The position numbers and the translations under genes were made by a program. From contig DAISXR010000126.1 of NCBI GenBank assembly GCA_036825755.1, positions 1 through 8,669 of the forward strand: 8,669 nt of DNA, read 5' to 3'. Under the pieces are notes generated by a model. The model ran no database searches and had not been told where the DNA came from. It worked only from the letters and a program-made list of their open reading frames with translations. Shown one piece after another: positions 1 to 7,606 of this stretch (the first letter of the stretch is position 1; every line of letters starts with the position of its first letter). Source of the DNA: JAJFTV01 sp036825755. Lineage in GTDB: Bacteria; Chloroflexota; Anaerolineae; Anaerolineales; Anaerolineaceae.

Positions 1-10
1 GCCCATAGCC

Positions 11-35
11 GACCCCTCACTGCGTTCGGGGTGAC
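11..35. repeat. GTGAC-ended palindromic intergenic repeat
   Basis: The element starts GACCCC (11-16) and ends GGGGTGAC (28-35), so ACCCC pairs with GGGGT around an 11-nt centre containing CTGCGTTC. From memory, this layout (CCCTCACT-CGTTCGGGGTGAC and variants) is a common dispersed intergenic repeat in many bacterial genomes, including Chloroflexota. It is probably a copy of a multi-copy small repeat, but only one copy is visible here, so its dispersal is inferred. Confidence 0.45.
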
Positions 36-53
36 AAAAGGGGCAGTCTTGCA

Positions 54-86
54 GGAGTATGGCATGTCATGCCTGTACCCTTTTTT
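54..86 (+). terminator. Probable rho-independent terminator of an upstream gene
   Basis: GGCATG (61-66) and CATGCC (68-73) are perfect inverted arms. An outer helix can form between GGAGTA (54-59) and TACCC (76-80) if one A is bulged. The structure is followed at once by six T (81-86), then AA and five more T. This fits an intrinsic terminator reading in the + direction for a gene left of the window. The 1-nt centre forces the loop to open to about 5 nt, which weakens the inner helix. Confidence 0.5.
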
Positions 87-138
87 AATTTTTCGACTGC
101 CGATACGTGAGAATACCCTTACGCCTGTCGTTTCGAAA

Positions 139-168
139 GGTCAGACAGCTTTTTTTGGCTGTCTGACC
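139..168. repeat. Perfect 11-bp inverted repeat (hairpin)
   Basis: GGTCAGACAGC (139-149) is exactly inverse-complementary to GCTGTCTGACC (158-168), with an 8-nt loop of seven T and one G. A perfect 11-bp stem is unlikely by chance in a region this short. It has no T run after it on the + strand and only three T on the - strand, so it is not a standard terminator. It may be a transcript-end stabiliser, a weak bidirectional terminator, or part of a dispersed repeat. Confidence 0.6.
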
Positions 169-245
169 CGGAGAAATCTGCCCGGGGGTTGATATTCGAA
201 CGTTTCCCTATCTGGAACTGCTACTGTTGGGCCTCTCCGCATTAG

Positions 246-393
246 CTCGCACGAGATAAATCCGCATGCTAAGGATGGCGCCGGATCAATCCGGCTGTCG
301 GAAAAGAAGATGGATTTGTAAGCCTCATTCATGAGGTGTTGTTGTATAGCCGGATGATTGATCATCCGGCGTTGCACAACCATCCGCGGGTGG
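246..393. repeat. Cluster of five compact palindromes with 2-nt centres
   Basis: Five inverted repeats lie within 148 bases, each with a 2-nt centre. They are CTCG-CA-CGAG (246-255), GCCGGAT-CA-ATCCGGC (280-295), CCTCAT-TC-ATGAGG (323-336), 10-bp arms GCCGGATGAT and ATCATCCGGC around TG (349-370), and CCATCC-GC-GGGTGG (380-393, one G-T pair). The fourth is flanked by GTTGT (341-345) and ACAAC (376-380), which extend the stem across an internal loop. The second and fourth share the half-site GCCGGAT. They could be repressor operators, a folded RNA leader, or remains of a foldback element. The sequence alone does not decide. Confidence 0.5.
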
Positions 394-470
394 AGGACCG
401 CCTGCCGGAATGAGAATTGACTTTGAGATATCCATGCTCTTGATGAAGGATGTGATAAACTCTGAATAGA

Positions 471-495
471 TGCCCGCATTCGGGCACACTTTTTT
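471..495 (+). terminator. Terminator or attenuator hairpin before the GH13 gene
   Basis: TGCCCG (471-476) and CGGGCA (481-486) form a 6-bp GC-rich stem with a CATT loop. CAC and six T (490-495) follow, the form of a short intrinsic terminator on the + strand. It ends 6 bp before the ribosome binding site of the alpha-glucosidase gene. It therefore either ends a transcript from the upstream leader (small RNA or attenuation) or insulates the gene. The stem is short, so efficiency may be modest. Confidence 0.5.
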
Positions 496-501
496 CATGC
501 T

Positions 502-509
502 GGGGAGAG
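502..509 (+). promoter_or_regulatory. Ribosome binding site fixing the GH13 start at 518
   Basis: GGGGAGAG ends 8 nt before ATG 518. The longer in-frame start at ATG 470 has no such site, and its first codons would lie inside the hairpin at 471-495. ATG 497 is also in frame but has only the hairpin and T run upstream. The site therefore favours 518. Confidence 0.7.
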
Positions 510-517
510 AGAATGTC

Positions 518-2242
<1,725 letters not shown>

Positions 2243-2271
2243 CAAAAACCAATTCTTTGACCTGGAGATAA

Positions 2272-4149
2272 ATGATGATGCAATTCCCGCAATATTCCAT
2301 GCAGCAATATCTCAACATTCGCAGCGCGTACGCTCCCAGCTATTCCGCTTCGGGGAACCGCCTGGCCTTTTTAACCGATATCACCGGTACACCGCAGGTG
2401 TGGATGGTGAACGCGGATCGCAAAGCCCAGGATGTGCTGTGGCCCGATCAACTCACTTTCAGCGACGAGCGGGTGGAAGCCGTCTCGTTCTCGCCGGTGG
2501 ATGAGAACCTGCTGCTGTTTGTGCGCGACCGGGGCGGCAATGAGAATGGTCAGCTTTTCCTGCTTTCACTGGATACCGGGCAGGAGCGCCCCCTCAGCGA
2601 AGGCATGGACGAGGTGATGCATATTCCGGGCAGTTGGGCGCCGTGCGGCAGGAGCTTTTTATTCGCCGCCAACCGCCGCCATCCCGGTCTGTTTGATGTC
2701 TATTTACAGCCACTGGATGGGGAAGCCAGGCTGGTGTGGGAGAACCCGCAGCCGGGTTTCATTTTCAACATGGAGTTTTCTCCGGATGGTTCGCACGCGC
2801 TGGTCATGCGCATGGTCAGTTCCTTTCATCACGACCTTTTTGAGATCGATCTGGAGACGAAGACCGCCCGCCAGCTCTCGGACCCGGTACGCGACGTGGT
2901 GTTCGACTGGGCGGACTATTCGTTGGACGGCTCGTTGCTGCTGACCACCGATCAGGACAGCGACTTCATCTACCTGGGCCGCATGGATCGTGAAACCGGA
3001 ATAATCACCCCGCTGATCCAGGAAGAGGCCGATATTGAACTGGCGCGCCTGTCACCGGACCGTGAACACCTGGCGTATGCCGTCAATCGCGGCGGCATCT
3101 CGGAAATCCATGTGCTGGATCTGGAAACCGGGTTGAAGCACAGCATGCCGCCTGTGGGGCGCGGGCCGGGGCTGCTGTTCGGGGTGCGGGGTGAGGATTG
3201 TATGCGTTTTTCACCGGGCTCGGATGCCCTGGCGATTGCGTACACGGGCGCCTGCACGCCTACCAATATCTGGCAATGGGACTGGCAGGCCGGCACAATG
3301 CAGCCGCTCACCCGTTCGGCGGCGGCCGGCATTCACCCGGACAGTCTGATTGCGCCAGAGCTGGTACAGTTCCCCACCTTTGACATCGATTCGGCAAGCG
3401 GGCAGACCCGCCGGATACCGGCCTGGTTGTATCTTCCGCGCGATACGGAAGGTCCGCTGCCGGTGGTGATCCAGGTGCATGGCGGCCCGGAAGGCCAGTA
3501 CCGCCCCAACCTGAACGCCGTGGCGCAGTATCTGGTACAGCAGGGGTTCGCTGTGCTGGCGACCAATGTGCGCGGGTCCACCGGCTATGGCAAGACCTAT
3601 TCACACCTGGACGATGTGGAAAAGCGCATGGATTCGGTCAACGACCTTGCCCACGCCGCTCTGTGGCTGAAATCGCAGCCGCGCTTTGCCCCTGACAAAA
3701 TCGCGGTGATGGGTGCCAGTTATGGCGGGTTCATGGTGCTCTCTGCTCTCACCACCTATCCGGATCTGTGGGCCGCCGGGGTGGATATTGTGGGGATCAG
3801 TAACTTTGTCACATTCCTGGAGAATACCAGCGAGTACCGGCGGGCGCACCGCTCGGCGGAGTACGGCAGCCTGGAGAAAAATCGTGAATTTCTGGAGAGT
3901 ATTTCGCCCAGCAATCACCTCGATCGGATCCAGGCACCGCTGTTTGTGATCCACGGTTCCAACGACCCGCGCGTTCCGGTGACCGAAACCCGGCAAATTG
4001 TAGATAAGATCAAGATGAGAGGTATACCGGTTCAATCCATGTTTTTCGACGATGAGGGACACGGGTTGGTAAAATTAAAGAACAAACTGGCAGCCTACCC
4101 TGAGGTAGCGGTTTTCCTGAAAAAACACCTGAAGGGAGGCGTCGGGTAA
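2272..4149 (+). CDS. S9 family serine peptidase (prolyl oligopeptidase / acylaminoacyl-peptidase type)
   Basis: This peptidase of about 625 residues should cleave short peptides in the cytoplasm, since no signal sequence is seen. An N-terminal beta-propeller (about 15-350) shows TolB/WD-like repeats such as SFSPVDEN, EFSPDGSH and RLSPDREH. The C-terminal alpha/beta hydrolase domain (about 380-622) has HGGP (403-406) near the oxyanion site and NVRGSTGYG (432-440). The nucleophile is Ser483 in GASYGGF, and the other triad members are Asp565 in GSNDPRVP and His597 in EGHG. This order and length match the S9C acylaminoacyl-peptidase or dipeptidyl-peptidase group; the exact specificity cannot be read. 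Three ATG codons stand in a row (2272, 2275, 2278). GGAG (2264-2267) is 4, 7 and 10 nt from them, so 2275 is at least as likely a start. It lies 29 bp after the GH13 gene and is probably cotranscribed with it. Confidence 0.88.
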   Translation: MMMQFPQYSMQQYLNIRSAYAPSYSASGNRLAFLTDITGTPQVWMVNADRKAQDVLWPDQLTFSDERVEAVSFSPVDENLLLFVRDRGGNENGQLFLLSLDTGQERPLSEGMDEVMHIPGSWAPCGRSFLFAANRRHPGLFDVYLQPLDGEARLVWENPQPGFIFNMEFSPDGSHALVMRMVSSFHHDLFEIDLETKTARQLSDPVRDVVFDWADYSLDGSLLLTTDQDSDFIYLGRMDRETGIITPLIQEEADIELARLSPDREHLAYAVNRGGISEIHVLDLETGLKHSMPPVGRGPGLLFGVRGEDCMRFSPGSDALAIAYTGACTPTNIWQWDWQAGTMQPLTRSAAAGIHPDSLIAPELVQFPTFDIDSASGQTRRIPAWLYLPRDTEGPLPVVIQVHGGPEGQYRPNLNAVAQYLVQQGFAVLATNVRGSTGYGKTYSHLDDVEKRMDSVNDLAHAALWLKSQPRFAPDKIAVMGASYGGFMVLSALTTYPDLWAAGVDIVGISNFVTFLENTSEYRRAHRSAEYGSLEKNREFLESISPSNHLDRIQAPLFVIHGSNDPRVPVTETRQIVDKIKMRGIPVQSMFFDDEGHGLVKLKNKLAAYPEVAVFLKKHLKGGVG

Positions 4150-4178
4150 CATTTTACTGATTTATTGGTTGTAAAAGT

Positions 4179-4183
4179 GGGGG
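4179..4183 (+). promoter_or_regulatory. G-run ribosome binding site before GTG 4189
   Basis: Five G lie 5 nt before the GTG at 4189. A similar GGGGG (6704-6708) lies 4 nt before the ATG of the mutarotase-like gene, so this weak form may be normal here. The earlier in-frame starts TTG 4165 and GTG 4177 have no such site. ATG 4187 is out of frame and soon meets a stop. Confidence 0.45.
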
Positions 4184-4188
4184 ACAAT

Positions 4189-5400
4189 GTGTTTAGAAAA
4201 AATCGATTTCATCTGCCAGGTAGGGTGATTTTGCCCTGCCTGGCGGTGCTCTTGATCTCTCTGTTGGTCTGGCAATTTATTTCGCCGCAGACGGTTAATA
4301 AAAGCGGGCTGTTGGCTGAAAAATTCACCGCGTTTGAAAACCCATCTCAATATCTGAACAATTCCGAAGACCAGACCATCCAGGAAGCATCTGAACTGGA
4401 ATACAGCGGCACACCCGCGACGTTGAGCCATACCGCGCTGAGCGGAACCGGAACGCCTTCTCCATCGGTACCGTTGACCGGCGATTCATCGGCTGTGGTG
4501 AGCGTAGGGAACGACAAAAACACCCTGCTTTTGGATCGCAACGCCATGCCCCGCTCAATCGACTGGTCGGTGGATAACCGTTTTTTGTATGCCAGCGTGG
4601 ATAATATCGGGCTGGTGACGGTCAACACCAACATGCTGTCACTCACCCGTATTGAAGACAGCTATAAAAACATCTCGTTGATCGCCGTCGATTCCACCAA
4701 AGTCTACGTGGCGCTGGCGGAACAGGAAGACCGTTCCATCCATCTCTACTCGCGCCAGACACGCAAGATGGAAAAAACACTGGGTCCGCTGCATACCCTG
4801 CCCATCACCGCCATGGTTTTTAGCCCGGATGGGAAGTGGCTGGTTTCCTGCGGTGAAGACGGCATGACGTTTTTGTGGGATGTAACGAATGGGGAATATT
4901 CCAAAACACTCCTCAACGGCGAAAATTGCAGCGATCTGACCTTTACGCCCAGCGGTCTGCAACTGGTGGTGGGCTTCAACGAGGAGGGCATGGTTCGCCT
5001 GTGGGATACAAAGACATGGAATGAGATGTATTCCTTCCCCGTGGACGGCGTTACCGATGTAGCGGTCAACCCCAACGGGACGCGCCTGCTTACCGCCTCC
5101 GGCGAGGGATATAACGATGCACGCATCTGGAATCTGTATTCCGGCACGCTGCTGATGACGCTGGATGAAGGCTCGCCGGTGTGGGCGGTGGCGTATAGCC
5201 CCAACGGCAACTGGCTGCTGACAGCCGGCGAGGGCGGGCGCATTTCGGTATGGGATCCGCAGACCGGCGTGCTGAAATACGAATTTGAAGCCGATATGCA
5301 AAAGATTACATCGCTGCGCTTCAACGCCTCCGGCACCATGCTGGCGGCAGCCGGCGAATCGGTGCGGCTGTGGAAAATGAGCGACCTGGATCTGCCCTAG
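4189..5400 (+). CDS. Membrane-anchored WD40 beta-propeller protein
   Basis: This 403-residue protein (from GTG 4189) starts with a basic tail (residues 2-12, including RKNR) and one hydrophobic segment (about 13-31, VILPCLAVLLISLLVWQFI). The pattern fits an N-in signal anchor that puts the rest outside the membrane. A Ser/Thr/Gly/Pro-rich linker (about 70-105) precedes seven WD40-like blades. Their cores lie near residues 124-146, 163-189, 206-234, 248-276, 288-318, 331-359 and 373-397, with motifs such as VFSPDGKWLVSCGEDG, FLWD, RLWD, RIWN, SVWD and RLWK. Seven blades make a full propeller ending near the C-terminus. There is no catalytic domain, so a binding or scaffold role is inferred and no partner is known. 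It lies 39 bp after the S9 gene, probably in the same transcript. A tandem stop TAG-TGA ends it. The start could also be GTG 4177 or TTG 4165. Confidence 0.75.
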   Translation: MFRKNRFHLPGRVILPCLAVLLISLLVWQFISPQTVNKSGLLAEKFTAFENPSQYLNNSEDQTIQEASELEYSGTPATLSHTALSGTGTPSPSVPLTGDSSAVVSVGNDKNTLLLDRNAMPRSIDWSVDNRFLYASVDNIGLVTVNTNMLSLTRIEDSYKNISLIAVDSTKVYVALAEQEDRSIHLYSRQTRKMEKTLGPLHTLPITAMVFSPDGKWLVSCGEDGMTFLWDVTNGEYSKTLLNGENCSDLTFTPSGLQLVVGFNEEGMVRLWDTKTWNEMYSFPVDGVTDVAVNPNGTRLLTASGEGYNDARIWNLYSGTLLMTLDEGSPVWAVAYSPNGNWLLTAGEGGRISVWDPQTGVLKYEFEADMQKITSLRFNASGTMLAAAGESVRLWKMSDLDLP

Positions 5401-5521
5401 TGAGCCAACAGGGCAAGTTTTGAGCGAAACAATTTCACTGAACTGAGAAATGCGCCTGTAACCGGCATGCGCAACGCCCTGTTTTCCGTTACACTTAATC
5501 AAACAGGTAGTCCGATCCATC
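5401..5521 (+). promoter_or_regulatory. Spacer before xylA with candidate operator-like repeats
   Basis: This 121-bp spacer lies between the WD40 gene and the scaffold gap and should carry the xyl promoter, if one exists. GAAA (5426-5429), TTTC (5433-5436) and GAAA (5447-5450) form two overlapping imperfect palindromes. The first extends to AG-n-GAAA-nnn-TTTC-n-CT (5423-5439). AACAGGGC (5407-5414) and GCCCTGTT (5476-5483) are perfect 8-bp inverted arms 61 nt apart, and TGCGC (5451-5455) and GCGCA (5469-5473) pair between them. TACACT (5490-5495) is a possible -10 box without a clear -35 box. All of this is weak and could be chance. Confidence 0.25.
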
Positions 5522-5621
5522 NNNNNNNNNNNNNNNNNNNNNNNNNNNNNNNNNNNNNNNNNNNNNNNNNNNNNNNNNNNNNNNNNNNNNNNNNNNNNNN
5601 NNNNNNNNNNNNNNNNNNNNN
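5522..5621. other. Scaffold gap of 100 N
   Basis: Exactly 100 N, the usual placeholder for a gap of unknown size. It hides the start codon, ribosome binding site and first codons of xylA, and possibly its promoter. The true distance may differ from 100 bp, so linkage across the gap rests on the scaffolding. Confidence 0.98.
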
Positions 5622-6716
5622 CGCGACCCGTTTGGCGGCCCGGTGCGGGCGGAAAAGTCACCGGTTGAACTGGTGCACCTGCTGGCGGAAGTGGGCGCTT
5701 ACGGCGTCAACTTCCATGATAATGATCTGGTGCCGTTTGATGCCTCGCCGACCGAACGCGACCGCATTGTGCGTGACTTTAAGCAGGCGCTCCAACAGAC
5801 CGGCTTGACCGTGCCTATGGCGACCACCAATCTGTTCTATCACCCTGTTTTCAAAGACGGCGCATTTACCTCAAATGATGCGCGGGTGCGTGATTTTGCA
5901 CTGCAGAAAACCATGCGGGCCATCGACCTGGGAGCCGAGCTGGGCGCGCAGATATATGTATTCTGGGGAGGTCGCGAGGGCGTGGAAACCGACGCGGCCA
6001 AAGACCCGCTGCAGGCCATCCGCCGAACGCGTGACGCGCTCAACTTTTTGTGCGGGTACGTGCTGGATAAGCAGTACAACCTCAAATTTGCGCTGGAAGC
6101 CAAACCCAACGAACCGCGCGCTGATATCTACAATCCCACCACCGGACACATGCTGGCCTTCATTGAAACGCTCGATCACCCGGAGATGGTGGGTGTCAAC
6201 CCCGAGGTGGCGCATGAACAGATGGCCGGGCTCAACTTTTTGCACAGCGTGGCGCTGGCCTGGGAGGCGGGCAAGCTGTTCCACATCGACCTGAATGACC
6301 AGTACCCCGGCCGCTATGACCAGGATCTGCGTTTTGGCTCACGCGATCTCAAAGCCGCCTTCTTCCTGGTGCGTTTTCTGGAGCGGGTGGGTTATACCGG
6401 TCCGCGCCATTTTGACGCGCACGCCTTTCGCACCGAGGATGAGCAAGGCGTAAAGGATTTTGCGCGCGGCTGCATGCGCACCTATTTGATCCTCAGGGAA
6501 AAGGCCGCCCGCTTTGACGCCGACCCCGAGATCCAGGCGCTGCTGCGGGAGATCACTGCCGTGGACGGAGAGGCGAATAAGGATGCCGGTTACACTCCGC
6601 AGAGGGCCGCGGTTTTGCTGAAAGAAACGTTTGATCCGGCGGAATTGGGCCGTCGCGGGCTGATGTACGAAAGGCTCGATCAACTCACCATTGATTTGCT
6701 GCTGGGGGTGCGATGA
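5622..6716 (+). CDS. xylA: Xylose isomerase, group I, 5' end lost in gap
   Basis: The enzyme interconverts D-xylose and D-xylulose (and glucose and fructose) in the cytoplasm with two divalent metal ions. The reading frame continues from the gap edge as RDPFGGPVRAEKSPVEL, so GTG 5643 is not the true start. Visible residue n matches residue n+22 of the Streptomyces enzyme without indels up to Asp287. In that numbering the catalytic and metal-site residues are His54 and Asp57 (FHDND), Trp137, Glu181 and Lys183 (LEAKPNEPR), Glu217 and His220 (NPEVAHE), Asp245 (HIDLND), Asp255 and Asp257 (YDQDLRFG), and Asp287 (HFDAHAFRTED). About 22 N-terminal residues, including the conserved GLWTVG region, are missing, giving a whole of about 386 residues. 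Parts such as GAYGVN, FHIDLNDQ and FARGCMRTYLIL look closer to the Thermus form (from memory). The stop overlaps the next gene by 4 bp. Confidence 0.95.
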   Translation, partial: RDPFGGPVRAEKSPVELVHLLAEVGAYGVNFHDNDLVPFDASPTERDRIVRDFKQALQQTGLTVPMATTNLFYHPVFKDGAFTSNDARVRDFALQKTMRAIDLGAELGAQIYVFWGGREGVETDAAKDPLQAIRRTRDALNFLCGYVLDKQYNLKFALEAKPNEPRADIYNPTTGHMLAFIETLDHPEMVGVNPEVAHEQMAGLNFLHSVALAWEAGKLFHIDLNDQYPGRYDQDLRFGSRDLKAAFFLVRFLERVGYTGPRHFDAHAFRTEDEQGVKDFARGCMRTYLILREKAARFDADPEIQALLREITAVDGEANKDAGYTPQRAAVLLKETFDPAELGRRGLMYERLDQLTIDLLLGVR

Positions 6717-7606
6717 AAACGGTACGCTTTATGGATCTGGACTGCATTGAACTGGATAACGGCAATGTGAACCTGCTGGCATCGGTTTCAGCCGGGCCGC
6801 GCATCCTTTCGCTGAAGCTGAACGGTGGGCCCAATTTGCTGGCGGAACTGCCTGAAAAGATTACCGAAACCGAACTGCACGGCCCGTACCGCTTTTTTGG
6901 CGGACATCGCCTGTGGCACGCACCTGAAGACATCAACCGGACGTACTATCCCGATGACCGGCCGGTGAACGTGGCCGAACTGGATGGCGGTGTGCTGCTC
7001 ACACAGTCGGCTGATCCGGTCTACGGGATCGAGAAATCGGTCTTTATCCGGCTGGAAGAAGGCCGGGCGCGCGTGCACGTGGATCACGCCATCACCAACC
7101 GCGGCGAAGAACTGCTGGAGGGCGCGCCGTGGGCCATCACCATGCTGCAGCCGGGCGGATACGCCATTCTGCCGCAGGAAACCGATGATACCGGTTTTCT
7201 ATCCAACCGGCGGCTGACGCTCTGGCCGTATACCGATGTGCGCAGCCCATATTTGCTGTGGGGCAACAAGTTTATCCTGGTGGACTGCAGCATGACGGCC
7301 GAAGCGGAGCGGCTCAAGCTGGGTTTTCCAAACCGACGCGGCTGGCTGGCATGCTGGCTGGGCGGCACGCTGTTTGTCAAGCATTCGCTCTATGAGCCGC
7401 ATGCCGACTACCCCGATTTTGGCGCCAGCAGCCAGTGTTACTGCTGCGACCTGTTTGTGGAGCTGGAAACGCTCGGCCCGCTGGCCCGTCTGGAACCCGG
7501 CGAGTCGGCCACGCATGGTGAAACCTGGGATTTGCACGCCGATGTGCCCTTCCAGCCGGATGAGGATTTTGTCCAGCGCATCGCCGAAAGTTTACGGCTC
7601 ACGTGA
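6713..7606 (+). CDS. Galactose-mutarotase-like (DUF4380-like) protein, possible aldose epimerase
   Basis: This 297-residue protein looks like the galactose mutarotase-like beta-sandwich superfamily. Visible marks are an N-terminal SAGPRILSLKLNGGPNLLAE (26-45), GGHRLWHAPED (63-73) with two His, TITNRGE-like AITNRGEE (126-133), and the C-terminal FVELETLGPLARLEPGES (248-265), the usual place of an acidic catalytic residue. No signal peptide or membrane segment is seen. From its place, overlapping both xylA and xylB by 4 bp, it probably interconverts the anomers of xylose or a related aldose and so feeds the isomerase (inference). The superfamily also includes binding and glycan-domain proteins, so catalysis is not certain. 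GGGGG (6704-6708) lies 4 nt before ATG 6713. Confidence 0.7.
   Translation: MKTVRFMDLDCIELDNGNVNLLASVSAGPRILSLKLNGGPNLLAELPEKITETELHGPYRFFGGHRLWHAPEDINRTYYPDDRPVNVAELDGGVLLTQSADPVYGIEKSVFIRLEEGRARVHVDHAITNRGEELLEGAPWAITMLQPGGYAILPQETDDTGFLSNRRLTLWPYTDVRSPYLLWGNKFILVDCSMTAEAERLKLGFPNRRGWLACWLGGTLFVKHSLYEPHADYPDFGASSQCYCCDLFVELETLGPLARLEPGESATHGETWDLHADVPFQPDEDFVQRIAESLRLT

Larger units (their letters stand above)
1..517. other. Gene-free, palindrome-rich upstream region
   Basis: I find no convincing coding region in these 517 bases. Short open frames exist on both strands, but their translations look like no protein family, lack a good ribosome binding site, and run straight through hairpins. 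The stretch is more AT-rich than the genes to its right. It holds, in order, a palindromic repeat (11-35), a terminator-like hairpin (54-86), a strong 11-bp hairpin (139-168), a cluster of five small palindromes (246-393), and a hairpin with a T run (471-495). It must contain or lie downstream of the promoter for the alpha-glucosidase gene. TTGACT at 417-422 is a fair -35 box, but no good -10 box follows at 16-18 bp, so I do not call a promoter. Confidence 0.7.

Noticed and set aside
1..192. Frame open from the left edge on the + strand, possible tail of an upstream gene
   Set aside because: The 63 codons cover the palindromic repeat, the terminator-like hairpin and the 11-bp hairpin, and the translation has no protein-like pattern. 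Chance is more likely.
349..370. Enterobacterial REP element, because of the GCCGGATG and ATCCGGC ends
   Set aside because: The ends match the classic REP pattern, but the GTAG head, the inner loop sequence and the length do not, and no REP-associated transposase is in the window. Similarity is probably convergent.
246..393. CRISPR array
   Set aside because: The palindromes differ in sequence and length. There are no direct repeats of 23-40 bp with unique spacers and no cas genes.
417..462. Sigma-70 promoter with TTGACT at 417-422
   Set aside because: The hexamer at a 17-bp spacer is TTGATG, with only two matches to the -10 consensus. The better GATAAA (454-459) is 31 bp away, too far.
141..479. 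112-codon open frame on the - strand in the upstream region
   Set aside because: It runs through several perfect palindromes and the terminator-like hairpin, has no convincing ribosome binding site, and its translation resembles nothing I know.
470..517. Longer start for the GH13 gene at ATG 470
   Set aside because: The 16 extra codons overlap the 471-495 hairpin and T run and have no ribosome binding site. GGGGAGAG is well placed for ATG 518, where the usual GH13 start WWQKAVFYQIYPRSF begins soon after.
5467..5808. Open frame crossing the 100-N gap
   Set aside because: It exists only because the N are read as open codons, and after the gap it is in the wrong frame relative to xylA.
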